From: Thaumarchaeota archaeon 13_1_40CM_4_38_7
GTDB lineage: Archaea; Thermoproteota; Nitrososphaeria; Nitrososphaerales; Nitrosopumilaceae
Assembly (NCBI GenBank): GCA_001917995.1
Contig: MNFB01000023.1
Location: forward strand, 1-35,256
Length of the DNA: 35,256 bases
Reading direction: 5' to 3'
In this document: piece after piece, positions 9,401 to 18,316 of the stretch
Numbering within the stretch: the stretch's first letter is position 1
Layout: every line of letters begins with the position of its first letter
The notes under the pieces: model-generated
What the model saw: the letters and a program-made list of their open reading frames with translations, nothing else
The model's database searches: none
What the model was told of the DNA's origin: nothing
Made by a program: the position numbers and the translations under genes

Positions 9401-11673
9401 TTAGGATCAAAGATGTTAAGCTGGTTGAGCATTACATACTGGCTTGTGCCAGTAAATGTAGAGGTGTTGTCACCTGACTCTTCAAGCTCCCATCTATAGA
9501 TGCCATTGTTGACTCTTTGGTCAGTTGAAAGACCGTCACTCTTGATACCAACTGAGAAGAAGTCAGCTACTACTGGCTGTCCTAGAGTTGTTGGCTTTAC
9601 GCTACCGCCTGTTATATCAAATGTGAATAGCAACCCAATATTTGCAGTGTTTGGAATTTTGCCAAATGCATTACCAAATGCGTTGTTAATCGCTGTACCG
9701 TTAGCAACCAGCGCCGATGTGACGTTGAGGTTGATAAAGTCTTGTAGCGATGTAGAGTTGGCAAGTGAAAATGCCGCTGCAGTATTAAATCCGCTACCTA
9801 CATTGAGGTTGGCTGGATTACCTGATGTTGTATATACTAGGAATGTATGAACACCTGTGATTGAACCTGTACCTCCGGTACCAGTTAATGAACCAAGTGA
9901 TCTGAGATCATAATTCAAGAAGTTGAAGCCTTTGAATTTCTCCGCGTTGCCTCCATTAGCATTGTGCACAGTGTTTTTGAGTTTTGCCATTGTAGTCTTG
10001 AGATCTACAAAGAGAGCACCTGTGTTGTCCAGTACTATTTGGCTTGTTCCATTGAAGATTGGTCTTGAACTAAATCCTTCATCCTGTGCAATATTGATAG
10101 TGGTATTTGCTGTACCAACTGCAGCTATTGTACGGTTACCTGAAGGATAGGCTTGAGTAAATGCGCCAAGTGTATCTATGTAGGTAGCATTTTCTCCGCC
10201 ACCAGTGTTCAATGAGAATGGAGTTCCAATCTTCATTGTGGTAAGTCTTGCAACTGTTGGAATCTCTAGGTCGAGGTGTTCTGTAGTCTTGCTGTTCTTG
10301 TTTGCGTCAGGATCAGTCAAGATTATAGGAGTTCTTTGTCCGGATGCCCATGTGTTTGTTGAATTAGTGCAACAAAGCGTAGCGAATACAAATCCTCCTA
10401 CGATGCTATGTGAAATGTCATTGTATCTGAACGAAGCTGATTGATCTCGGATAACATTGGAGTCAAGTGTTACGATATCTGATTTCTTTCCACCATCCCA
10501 GTTTCCAAGTGTGCCAGTATTGACACCACCTGTTTCAATGAGGGTAATTGGCTCAGAGTTTAAACTAATTGATTGAGTTCTAACTTGAGCTGGATTACCT
10601 CTTCCTGGAGTGAGGATTTGTTTACCGTTTGACTGGAAGTCTATGACTCTGGTTGTGGAAGTCGCTGGATTAACAGTCAATTTGCCGTTGTGGTTAAACA
10701 TGAAACTGGAAAGGAGTGGGATAAGATTCGACATTCCTGCAGTTCCATCTGCATCGACAACTCCGTTTCTGTCAAATGCCTGATAGTACAGAGTACTATT
10801 TGTGGTATTTGCGCCCCATGTCCAAGAGTCTTCTTCCGTTGGGTCAATGTTAAGCTGTGGATCATTCATGGTAATGAATACTTGAGTATTCTTTGAATAT
10901 TTTTCTCTATCTGCACTAGTGCTGATAAGCTCCACTGGAATCCTATCGAAGGTCAGTGTAACTGATTGTACACCACCTGCCTTTTGATATTGCACTGTTA
11001 CTTTAGATGGAAGTGATGAAAAGTCATAGAATTGGATTACTGGCCATGCAGCTACTAGATCTGCATTGGCAGCATAACCCGCTGCTGCTGTGTTAAGAGT
11101 CTTATTTTCTCTTACCACATGTTCCTGGACAGTACCACTTGCTGGAGCCGTACATACATTGGAAAGTGCTCCCACAGGGACTGGAGTTGCTGTGGTGGAG
11201 AGACCCACTGCGCCAGTTTCGTCTTGAGCAGTAGCGAATCCTTTGGTTTCTGCACCAAAGTCAACACCACCTATTGTTCCTGTCCCACAAAGGCCACCAA
11301 AGTTCAGTCCCTTTGCTGGGACTGGTGCGGTGTTACTTGCGCGTTCTGCTTGATTTCTGTCAGCAAAGTATGCATACCAATTACCGTCTGTGTTCTGTGC
11401 CATTCTCAGTTTCTTACCGTTGACAGTTACAGTAGGTTCACCATATTTCTGATCTAATCTGTTGATATCAGGATCAGATACTATGACTTGAACTACTTGT
11501 GGACCTGCAAAGTAATTGTTGAACTGGGAACTTTCGGCAGAGACAAACAAGTTTGCGTTTGTTGCAGCATGTGCTGCTGGTATTGCGTTTGGCAATACGA
11601 AAGCAGCAGTGCTGGTTAGAAGTATTATTAATAATGATAGACTAGTTATTTTACGTAATATGTTGTTGTACAT
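6415..11673 (-). CDS. S-layer protein, 1752 aa
   Basis: Signal peptide (LSLLIILLTSTAAFVLPNAIPAAHAA), then a very large beta-rich extracellular protein with recurring DPDxN and VETGxxTGIFQG motifs and N-glycosylation sequons; size and start match the thaumarchaeal major S-layer protein family. Confidence 0.88.
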   Translation of the reverse strand: MYNNILRKITSLSLLIILLTSTAAFVLPNAIPAAHAATNANLFVSAESSQFNNYFAGPQVVQVIVSDPDINRLDQKYGEPTVTVNGKKLRMAQNTDGNWYAYFADRNQAERASNTAPVPAKGLNFGGLCGTGTIGGVDFGAETKGFATAQDETGAVGLSTTATPVPVGALSNVCTAPASGTVQEHVVRENKTLNTAAAGYAANADLVAAWPVIQFYDFSSLPSKVTVQYQKAGGVQSVTLTFDRIPVELISTSADREKYSKNTQVFITMNDPQLNIDPTEEDSWTWGANTTNSTLYYQAFDRNGVVDADGTAGMSNLIPLLSSFMFNHNGKLTVNPATSTTRVIDFQSNGKQILTPGRGNPAQVRTQSISLNSEPITLIETGGVNTGTLGNWDGGKKSDIVTLDSNVIRDQSASFRYNDISHSIVGGFVFATLCCTNSTNTWASGQRTPIILTDPDANKNSKTTEHLDLEIPTVARLTTMKIGTPFSLNTGGGENATYIDTLGAFTQAYPSGNRTIAAVGTANTTINIAQDEGFSSRPIFNGTSQIVLDNTGALFVDLKTTMAKLKNTVHNANGGNAEKFKGFNFLNYDLRSLGSLTGTGGTGSITGVHTFLVYTTSGNPANLNVGSGFNTAAAFSLANSTSLQDFINLNVTSALVANGTAINNAFGNAFGKIPNTANIGLLFTFDITGGSVKPTTLGQPVVADFFSVGIKSDGLSTDQRVNNGIYRWELEESGDNTSTFTGTSQYVMLNQLNIFDPNTYSTLRTVNHDVKFVAIQDMLRADARAPQATYLDLGYDGVDTQISAQQDITTHTGVVSFDSKTYKIADTVTITLNDLDLNVDNDLIDIYTNVPNAGGLLVTQDVAVDTIGKTGLGKYSDGTAVGRLLDIQFGQQNARWSNSIIPGDTHHTVACFATEGNANTAGGFATSLSATGFSLVETGPSTGIFQGTFEIPDQLCDNKQSALPISTVGQNVKVNYVDFRDDSSKLVEVSDNAGIRGNTGSVKFDKSVYPVPFGSVGAAGTTDFDTTGPATTFLNGVFPLHRDVTESNTGGGLQPGNVVQTGDVVVHIRVNDRDFDTSAVGTDKIATAGFDGTHGPVAVQIARQGNSMLLATAGAGASATGTILRLGSTTLPAQNNAVWAGARELGPMIEIAPDAGIFQADLPIKLTDGPEGGDCPAVNNWQATNGSSGFFGSQLFRFNVVAPTGNFCVRQGDVMTVTYLDLNDASGHQQTVTDSSTFDLRNGVLQSDKSVYIIGSDMILTLVEPDLNRDSQTAEAASLDLIEWDSHAFKGTMGPNLNNPTVSELAAFDPKPSTLVETGKDTGIFQAVIKIPKKLGSTLLERGEQIHLEYTDWGPAGSKTVGKNDQDIHLTIYTSNFGATVELDQKVYTWTDRVYTTVVAPDHNFDPNLIDTIGDNRDNQVTISTRGNSINNYKLVETGVDTGIFTGYVILTGDENLKAPGGVDGSGTEPTGVPGVTSGNGPTDGFIPAEDSDGVSVSFEFTKDQTVTGSALIRWNIGEIKWLEASYPANGQGVLQIVDPDMNLNPKAVDKFDTSVWSDSDSGGIKLTMTETGEATGIFQGTAYFTTNFQSSGNRLHVAEGDTVTGEYKDRTLPAPYTPADQLRLTSTTFIGTIVPPLERAPAANPRIVDSFGNAITGTVKSGQQIQITADLTNGQDRDQPFAYLVQVQDSNGVTVSLSWITGTLTAGQSLNPAQSWTPTATGTYTAQIFVWQSIDNPNALSPPLSTTINVA

Positions 11674-11700
11674 AGTTATTGTAATTTTTGCAAGATTTAT

Positions 11701-11710
11701 GATATATAAG
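11701..11710 (-). promoter_or_regulatory. Putative TATA box of S-layer gene
   Basis: CTTATATATC on the minus strand about 28-38 nt upstream of the ATG at 11673, consistent with a short or leaderless transcript. Confidence 0.5.
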
Positions 11711-11987
11711 CATAATGGACAATTTGTTCACTCTTTGGTATAATGTCATTTTATTTTGATTTTGAGGATAGATTTTATGAATATTTCACATCTCATCATT
11801 CTAGGATTTGTAATATGAGTCCTTTTTTGTAGATCTATGTAAATCTCTTGAGGTTCCAAGTATTACACACAAATTCTCCACTGGCAGCACATATATCTCA
11901 TGAGAACAAGGCTTTCACGATTATTTTATTCAAAGTTGGTTATTTGTAAGACTTGAAAGGGTTGGCGTTGCCTGTATTCCAAAATAA

Positions 11988-11997
11988 CATTATAAGG
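11988..11997 (+). promoter_or_regulatory. Putative TATA box for tRNA-Gln
   Basis: CATTATAAGG about 30-38 nt upstream of the tRNA 5' end at 12026. Confidence 0.35.
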
Positions 11998-12025
11998 GAA
12001 CCAAAATCAAGATTGAGCGCCCGGC

Positions 12026-12115
12026 AGCCCGGTAGAGGAAATTTCCGCCGACTGTAGCGGTCAAGCATAGGGGCCTTTGGAGCCCTTGACCCCAGTTCGA
12101 ATCTGGGCCGGGCTA
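12026..12115 (+). tRNA. tRNA-Gln(TTG) with apparent 17-nt non-canonical intron in the D-arm
   Basis: Acceptor AGCCCGG/CCGGGCT with discriminator A, anticodon arm GGGGC CTTTGGA GCCCT, T-arm CCCAG TTCGAAT CTGGG. Removing AGGAAATTTCCGCCGAC (12036-12052) gives a normal D-arm TA-GTG-TAGCGGTCAAG-CAT and a 73-nt tRNA. Confidence 0.82.
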
Positions 12116-12117
12116 CT

Positions 12118-12354
12118 TTAGATATAATGCATGTTATTCATCATAGGAAAGTTTGGAAACAATGCAAACCCAATCAAAAATGGAATCACAAACAGTGCAA
12201 ACCAAATTGCAGCAAGTATTATTCCAAGATAAAGACAGCTCCTTGCCCTCTTTGGGTCATCTTCTTTTATTACAAAGTATGCTATGATACCGCCTAGTAT
12301 ACCAAAGATGATAGGTAACAAAAACCACCAGCTGCTTCTCTTCCGAATTTCCAT
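12118..12354 (-). CDS. Small membrane protein (about 78 aa, two TM helices)
   Basis: MEIRKRSSWWFLLPIIFGILGGIIAYFVIKEDDPKRARSCLYLGIILAAIWFALFVIPFLIGFALF; hydrophobic hairpin. Confidence 0.7.
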   Translation of the reverse strand: MEIRKRSSWWFLLPIIFGILGGIIAYFVIKEDDPKRARSCLYLGIILAAIWFALFVIPFLIGFALFPNFPMMNNMHYI

Positions 12355-12401
12355 GGTATAACAACACCGCAATATCATTTAAACCAAAGTATGTTTTGGT
12401 A

Positions 12402-13163
12402 TCATAATTCTAGTTTTGACAAGAGTTTTGTTGCTATGACAAACAAAACAGCAGAGCCACAAGCTAGCACCAACATTTCTAGTCCTACAAATGAATTAAA
12501 ATTTCCAAATATTCCAGCTCGCACCACATCAACAAGATACGTTAAGGGATTAAAGTAAAATGCCGTTGCAAGAATTTTTGGTGCACCTTCTGCAGGATAA
12601 AATGCCGTGCTTACAAATGCAAAAAACAAAAACACGGTATTGATAACAACATTGAATCCTTCACTAGATTTTAGTCTAGTTGATATTATAGATGCAATCG
12701 AGCCAAAAAGAATTGAACCGGTAATTGATGCAAATACAACAAGTGGTATAGTCAGAATGTTAAATTCTACTGATTCAAAAAACAATGGATAGCCAACTGC
12801 TGTAATTAATCCAGCACTAATTAGCCCGATTATTCCTATCGTGTATACATTACTTAGAATGTATTGGGTTCTTGTAAAAGGTCCTACAAGAATTTGTTCA
12901 AACATTCCGTGTCGTCTGTCATTCCAAATTATTATCCCCGATACTAGTGTGCTATTCATTATGTTAAAGCCAATCATGCCAGATGCGATAAAAGCAGGAT
13001 AATCTAGTCTCTTGTTTGCAAATGGTACCTCATGTATCAACGCAGTATATGCAAAGCCTGCAACAAAGATGTAGATTAGTGGAAAAACTACCTGCCAGAT
13101 GAGAAATCCCATATTAAGGGATATTGTCAAATTTCTATTTACTAATCTAATCACTGGATACAT
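12402..13163 (-). CDS. ABC-2 type transporter permease
   Basis: 253 aa, six-TM-like; RRHGMFEQILVGPFTRTQYILSNV, FYPAEGAPKILATAFYFNPLTYLVDVVRAGIFGNF typical of ABC-2 permeases. Overlaps the ATPase gene. Confidence 0.92.
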   Translation of the reverse strand: MYPVIRLVNRNLTISLNMGFLIWQVVFPLIYIFVAGFAYTALIHEVPFANKRLDYPAFIASGMIGFNIMNSTLVSGIIIWNDRRHGMFEQILVGPFTRTQYILSNVYTIGIIGLISAGLITAVGYPLFFESVEFNILTIPLVVFASITGSILFGSIASIISTRLKSSEGFNVVINTVFLFFAFVSTAFYPAEGAPKILATAFYFNPLTYLVDVVRAGIFGNFNSFVGLEMLVLACGSAVLFVIATKLLSKLEL

Positions 13164-14088
13164 TAGAATTTTTCACCATTGTCAGAAATATCTCTTCAAG
13201 GCTAGTTGGCACTACACTTAGGTCCTCGATTGGAATTTTGTTTACAGTAAGAATCTTCAATATCTTAAGAAGAATATTCTCCGAGCTATGTGATTGTATA
13301 GTAATTGTTGTTCCCGAATTGTAGTCAATCTGATAATCCCTTATTCCTTGTAAAAGAACTGAAAGGTCTTTTCTTATTGTATCAATGTGGATCTTGATTG
13401 TCTTTTCTCTTCCAAATTTGTTTTTCAGTTCTGCAGGTGTATCCACTGCAATAATTTTCCCTTTATTTATGATTGCAATTTCATCGCAAAGATATTCTGC
13501 CTCTTCAAGAATATGGGTTGTAAAAAATATTGTAAGCCCTTCCCGCACTCTCTTTTTGATATAGTCAAGAAGACTTCGCCTTGCGGAAGGATCAAGTCCT
13601 ACTGTGGGCTCGTCAAGAAATAAAAGGTCCATGTCATGTACAAACTCTCTAGCTACCTGTACCCTCCTCCTATGCCCAATTGAGAGATCATCGTTCTTTT
13701 TCTTTCGTATATCTTGTAGGTCAAACGCTAAGAGAAGATCTTCCATTCTATCCTTTTGCAATTTCTTATCTACATTCCACATCATTGCATATTTTTCAAT
13801 AGACTTTTCTACACTCAGTGTTGGTTCGTAGCTTGGCTGCTGCAAGACAACACCTATCCTTTTTCTGACCTCTAATGGGTTACTGATGGCATCCATTCCA
13901 AGAATACGTATAGTCCCACCTGTTGGAGGAACCAGTGTAGTCAAGAGCTTAATTGTAGTTGTCTTGCCTGCACCATTAGGACCTAAGAATCCGAATATTT
14001 TTCCTGTTGGTACCGAAAGATCGATGCTGTCTACTGCCAGTATTCCGTCATAAGACTTGGAAATAGATCTTGCCTCTATACATGACAT
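13147..14088 (-). CDS. ABC transporter ATP-binding protein (drug/ABC-2 type)
   Basis: Walker A GPNGAGKTTTIK, signature LSIGHRRRVQVAREFVHDMDLLFLDEPTVGLDP, H-loop TTHILEEAEYLCD. Confidence 0.95.
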   Translation of the reverse strand: MSCIEARSISKSYDGILAVDSIDLSVPTGKIFGFLGPNGAGKTTTIKLLTTLVPPTGGTIRILGMDAISNPLEVRKRIGVVLQQPSYEPTLSVEKSIEKYAMMWNVDKKLQKDRMEDLLLAFDLQDIRKKKNDDLSIGHRRRVQVAREFVHDMDLLFLDEPTVGLDPSARRSLLDYIKKRVREGLTIFFTTHILEEAEYLCDEIAIINKGKIIAVDTPAELKNKFGREKTIKIHIDTIRKDLSVLLQGIRDYQIDYNSGTTITIQSHSSENILLKILKILTVNKIPIEDLSVVPTSLEEIFLTMVKNSNVSSD

Positions 14089-14162
14089 TGATACAGGTGG
14101 TTATAACCCACTAATTTGCCTAATGAAATTTTTATTAATGTACGGTTTCTATCAGACCTTGT

Positions 14163-15560
14163 TTGTCTGAATTTGATTCGCTACTAAGCAAGCTATTAGA
14201 GCAAAAACCAGAACTAGCAAGAAAAGATATCGAGGAATTAATCAAAAGAAAGAAAGAGAAGATTGGGGCAGGATATCTTACTGACCAAGGCGCACTCTTT
14301 CTTATTGCCTCTGATCTTGGTGCTTCATTAAGTGAGCAGCTAAAAGTGGAGATGGGTCTTAAAGACCTCTACGTTGGGGCAAAGGAGATTACACTAGAAA
14401 CAAGAGTTATGAACATATATCCAGTAAAACAATTCTCACGAAAAGACGGCACGCAATTCCTTTTGCGAACGATGACAGTCTATGATGGGGATTCTAGAGC
14501 CAAGGTCAAGTTGTGGGATGAAAAAGCTAACCTGCCAGGTATTGAAAATCTAAAACCTGGAGATCTTGTGAAGATAATCAAAGCGTATGTGAAAGCAGAC
14601 ATGAAGGGCAATCCAATAATCAATGTTGGCTCGGGTGCTGCAATTGAACCAAACAAGGACAGTAGCACCATACCTACTCTTGATGCAATAACAGAGGACA
14701 TAAGCAACGTCAAGGAAAATCAACAAAATCTTGTGGTCTCAGGACTACTAGACGGTGCCATTAGATCAACTGAATTTACAAACATCAGAGGAGAGCCAGG
14801 AAGAGCGTTGCAATTAAGATTGAAAGGCAAAGACGGAATGATTTTACGAGTAGTTCTTTGGAACAAGGATGAAGGCTCCATTCCAAAGATGATTACTTCT
14901 GGAGCAAACACCAGACTGATAGGTGTAAGAACAAAGATGGGACAGCAAGGTCTTGAACTTCATGGTGATGAAGGAACGGTCGTAGAAATCGAAGGGGCAA
15001 CTGAGATACAACCCATAGTAATCAGAATCTTATCGATGACAAAAAGTGAATCAGGAAATTCTTTGATCGTCGGTGTTCAAGAGGACAAGAAACTTGTAAA
15101 CATCAGCGATTTAACTGCAGCAACAAAAGATCTGCAGCCTGGAGATGTGATTGAGTGTATGCCATCAAAAGTTTATGGAAATTCTATTACACTTGAACTT
15201 GATTCTTTTGTTAGAAAAATTGATGGCAAAAAGATCCCGACTCTTTCAGAGTTGAGAACAAAGATAAAAGACATTAGGCCTGCCGATGGCACTTATTGTA
15301 TTGAGGCAATAATTCTAAAATCTCCCGAGAAACGCGAGATTCAGACAAAAGCTGGTGAGAAAATTTCTTTGTCTGAGACATTTATTGAAGATGACACTGG
15401 TCAGATATGGCTTAAGGGTTGGAGGGCTCAGGCAAGGCTGCTAGAACAGTTTACACAAGGCGAGATCATTAGTGTGACTGGAGTAACGGCAAAGCCAGGT
15501 CTTGAAGGGAGAACCGAGCTCTTTTTGACTCCATTTTCTGTTATTACAAGAAAGAATTAA
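14163..15560 (+). CDS. Replication protein A-like OB-fold ssDNA-binding protein
   Basis: 465 aa with repeated OB-fold-like segments (VYDGDSRAKVKLWDEKANLPGIENLKPGDLVKI; LRLKGKDGMILRVVLWNKD; FIEDDTGQIWLKGWRAQ); TTG start. Confidence 0.85.
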   Translation: MSEFDSLLSKLLEQKPELARKDIEELIKRKKEKIGAGYLTDQGALFLIASDLGASLSEQLKVEMGLKDLYVGAKEITLETRVMNIYPVKQFSRKDGTQFLLRTMTVYDGDSRAKVKLWDEKANLPGIENLKPGDLVKIIKAYVKADMKGNPIINVGSGAAIEPNKDSSTIPTLDAITEDISNVKENQQNLVVSGLLDGAIRSTEFTNIRGEPGRALQLRLKGKDGMILRVVLWNKDEGSIPKMITSGANTRLIGVRTKMGQQGLELHGDEGTVVEIEGATEIQPIVIRILSMTKSESGNSLIVGVQEDKKLVNISDLTAATKDLQPGDVIECMPSKVYGNSITLELDSFVRKIDGKKIPTLSELRTKIKDIRPADGTYCIEAIILKSPEKREIQTKAGEKISLSETFIEDDTGQIWLKGWRAQARLLEQFTQGEIISVTGVTAKPGLEGRTELFLTPFSVITRKN

Positions 15561-18316
15561 TCCCAAAATCCTCTTGTTGTAACGTATTGCCGTTCTGCTT
15601 CGTATATCTGCTTGTAAAGTTCTTCTTCCCCTATCATATTTCTTAAGATTCTAGCACCAGTATCTGCTCCCACGCCAAACCCAGAAAGAGCTACAAGTGC
15701 GGTCCTTCCAAAGTTCTCCAAAAGTGAAGAGATCTTCCACGCACGATTAAATTTATGATCATCTTCGGTGCTGATCTTCTTTCCTGCTATCTTTTTTTGA
15801 ACTATTTTTGATAAATCATAGTCCGAATAGAAAGTAGCACTTATCTGTCTTGACCTGCAATGTGGACAAGACAGATTGTCCTTCATTTCATTTGTTTCTA
15901 TGACCTTTTCCCATTTCCCGCATCGCATACAAACAAGTCTGTGCCTTGTTTTCATCAGGCGGGACTTGACTAGATCAAGAATTCCCTGGTCTATGCTTGC
16001 AGGAGAGGCATAGTATTTCGTTGTATGATCTAATATCGGGTCTGCAAGCTTTGAGAAGGTATCAATTTCCATCCATCTTATCTTGACTTCGCCACAGCGT
16101 ATTTTCCCAAGAAGTTTAGCCGTATTTTCTAAATCGTATTTATCATGAAATAATTCGCGAAGTGCTTCTTTGGTAAGTGGTGTCCCAGAATATTTTTCGT
16201 AAATGAATCGTGCTGATTTTCTATCATAAACTGCTTCTCTTCCTACAATACCAAACTTTTTTGCAACACACCAAGTTCTCCAGTTTACATTATGAGTTCC
16301 TGCAAGTGATGCGTTCACTATTACTGGCAGGTCATAATTGTCAGCTAGAACATCTGTCACTCCCTTTTCTTGAATTCTACCGTTTGATGATATCATTATT
16401 CGATATGCGTCTGACCTAGAATCAGCTAGGTAGCCGCTTTTGGCAGACAACATTGCAGAAAGTAATGTTGCCAAAGTAGCATTGATTCGTGTTCCAAAAC
16501 AAGCATGGATCACTATTGTGTTTCTTGCTCGTTTTGATTCAACTACAATGGTCTTCTCATCAGGAATTGCACCAAGACTTAGACTCTCAATTACCTTGCT
16601 TGCAAGTGGTTTTATTATTTTCTTTGTTCTGAACATTCCAACTTTTCTTGCTGTTTGAAAATCAACTGGGATGTTTTCGCCCTCCCAGTATGGAACATTT
16701 ATCCCACCAGATCTAACAGGTTCAACATTTATCTTAAGTGATCTGTCATCTACGTTGAGAATTCTCCATTGCATTCCTCGTAGCACGAAAACATTTCCTG
16801 GATCTCCGTAATCTCCAACAAACCTTTGATCTAGGCTGCCAATTATTTTCTTACTTGCGGTATCGAAGACTTTGAATTTTAAGATATCAGGTATGGTTGA
16901 AAGGTTTTCAAAAAAATATCTAAATGAGCGTCCTTTCTTTTTGAAAACCATCTCCTCTTCGTCAAGATAAAGAATTGATCCGTTGTGCAATATCTGCAGA
17001 ACATTGAAGAGGTCTTGTATTGTAACATGCCTAAAAGAATACGCCTTTCTTATCATATTTAATGCAGAATCGATTGATACCGTACCAAATTGCATAGTCA
17101 TGCCAACCAGATGGTGTGCAAGGACATCCAGTGGACCATCGTGTATCACTTGGTCTTCGATTGATCTTTCTTTTACTCGCTCAAGTATCGCTAGCGTTTC
17201 AAACTCGTCATCAGGGCTATTAGTTACGATTAGACCTTTTGCAGATGATCCTCTTCTGTGTTTACTTCGTCCTATTCGTTGCATTAATTTTGATACTTGT
17301 CTTGGAGAACCATAATGAATGACTAGTTCAACCGAACCAATATCTAATCCAAGCTCAAGCGAAGAAGTGCAAACAACAATTCCTGGTTTTCCTTCTCTTA
17401 GTGTAGCTTCCGTTTCTTCACGTACCTCTTGTGAAAGCGAACCATGGTGTAATTCAATTGGAATGCCGGTTCTCTCTCTGAGGATAGATGCAATGTATTC
17501 TGACTCTCCTCTTGTATTTGTGAACAATAAAACTGGAGAATCTAAATGGTACTTTGTAACATAGTCAATGATAAAATCCACAACATCTGTTATTGTTCCG
17601 TCGATATACTTGACCTCAACATCATATTTTCTAATAGATTTGTCCTCGATTATCTTACATTTTCTCTTGGTACCTACTATGAACTTGGCAGATTCTGTTG
17701 TATTCCCTACTGTGGCAGAAAGGCCTATTCTTGTAATTGGATATTTTGTATTGGTTTGAAGCCTTTCAAGACTTAGTGAAAGTTGCGCGCCGCGCTCGTT
17801 GCCTAACAACTCGTGAACTTCGTCTATTACTATCCATTCAAGTTCACTCAAGGCTTGAAGCATTGCTGGTTGACTTAGCAAGATTATGATGGTTTCAGGT
17901 GTTGTAATCAGAACATCTGGAGGTGCAAGTGTAATCTTACGCCTAACGGATTGTGGGGTGTCTCCATGTCTTATCTGAATACTTAGATCTTCGTTTTCTG
18001 CATATTTGATAATTCTTCTAAATACATCACGATTAAGGGCACGCAGTGGGGTAACATACAGCGCTTTTATTTTTCCAAGTCTTTTCGATTTCGCAATTCT
18101 TGTAAAGATGGGAATTACTGCAGTTTCTGTCTTGCCAGAACCTGTTGGTGCAACTACTAGTGAATCTATCTTTTGGTATATGATTTGAACTGCCTTTCTC
18201 TGAATCTCAGTAAGGCTTTCAAAACCAAGTTGACGGAACTTGTCTTCTAACTCAAGTAGCAGATTCTGGTTTTTTACTTTGCCTTGTTCTAGTTCGTTCG
18301 TATGCCATTGCTCCAA
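15557..18316 (-). CDS. lhr: Lhr-type superfamily 2 ATP-dependent helicase
   Basis: 919 aa; VVAPTGSGKTET, DEVHELLGNERGAQLSLSLERL, GLSATVGN, HHGSLSQEVREETEATLREGKPGIVVCTSSLELGLDIGSVELVIHYGSPRQVSKLMQRIGRSKHRRG; C-terminal Cys4 motif CMRCGKWEKV...CPHC. TTG start. Confidence 0.93.
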   Translation of the reverse strand: MEQWHTNELEQGKVKNQNLLLELEDKFRQLGFESLTEIQRKAVQIIYQKIDSLVVAPTGSGKTETAVIPIFTRIAKSKRLGKIKALYVTPLRALNRDVFRRIIKYAENEDLSIQIRHGDTPQSVRRKITLAPPDVLITTPETIIILLSQPAMLQALSELEWIVIDEVHELLGNERGAQLSLSLERLQTNTKYPITRIGLSATVGNTTESAKFIVGTKRKCKIIEDKSIRKYDVEVKYIDGTITDVVDFIIDYVTKYHLDSPVLLFTNTRGESEYIASILRERTGIPIELHHGSLSQEVREETEATLREGKPGIVVCTSSLELGLDIGSVELVIHYGSPRQVSKLMQRIGRSKHRRGSSAKGLIVTNSPDDEFETLAILERVKERSIEDQVIHDGPLDVLAHHLVGMTMQFGTVSIDSALNMIRKAYSFRHVTIQDLFNVLQILHNGSILYLDEEEMVFKKKGRSFRYFFENLSTIPDILKFKVFDTASKKIIGSLDQRFVGDYGDPGNVFVLRGMQWRILNVDDRSLKINVEPVRSGGINVPYWEGENIPVDFQTARKVGMFRTKKIIKPLASKVIESLSLGAIPDEKTIVVESKRARNTIVIHACFGTRINATLATLLSAMLSAKSGYLADSRSDAYRIMISSNGRIQEKGVTDVLADNYDLPVIVNASLAGTHNVNWRTWCVAKKFGIVGREAVYDRKSARFIYEKYSGTPLTKEALRELFHDKYDLENTAKLLGKIRCGEVKIRWMEIDTFSKLADPILDHTTKYYASPASIDQGILDLVKSRLMKTRHRLVCMRCGKWEKVIETNEMKDNLSCPHCRSRQISATFYSDYDLSKIVQKKIAGKKISTEDDHKFNRAWKISSLLENFGRTALVALSGFGVGADTGARILRNMIGEEELYKQIYEAERQYVTTRGFWD

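Noticed and set aside
6821-11457. Many plus-strand ORFs of 62-131 aa opposite the S-layer gene
   Set aside because: They are shadow ORFs antisense to a well-supported 1752-aa CDS; composition is low-complexity Pro/Ser/Val mirroring and no recognisable motif.
11744-11833. 29-aa ORF (MSFYFDFEDRFYEYFTSHHSRICNMSPFL) in the intergenic region upstream of the S-layer gene
   Set aside because: Too short, no recognisable motif or ribosome-binding site; AT-rich intergenic DNA gives such ORFs by chance.
12018-12115. Initially read the locus as tRNA-Tyr because of CTGTAGC, with acceptor GCCCGGC
   Set aside because: No matching anticodon stem for GTA; AGCCCGG/CCGGGCT acceptor with the CTTTGGA loop gives a perfect tRNA-Gln.
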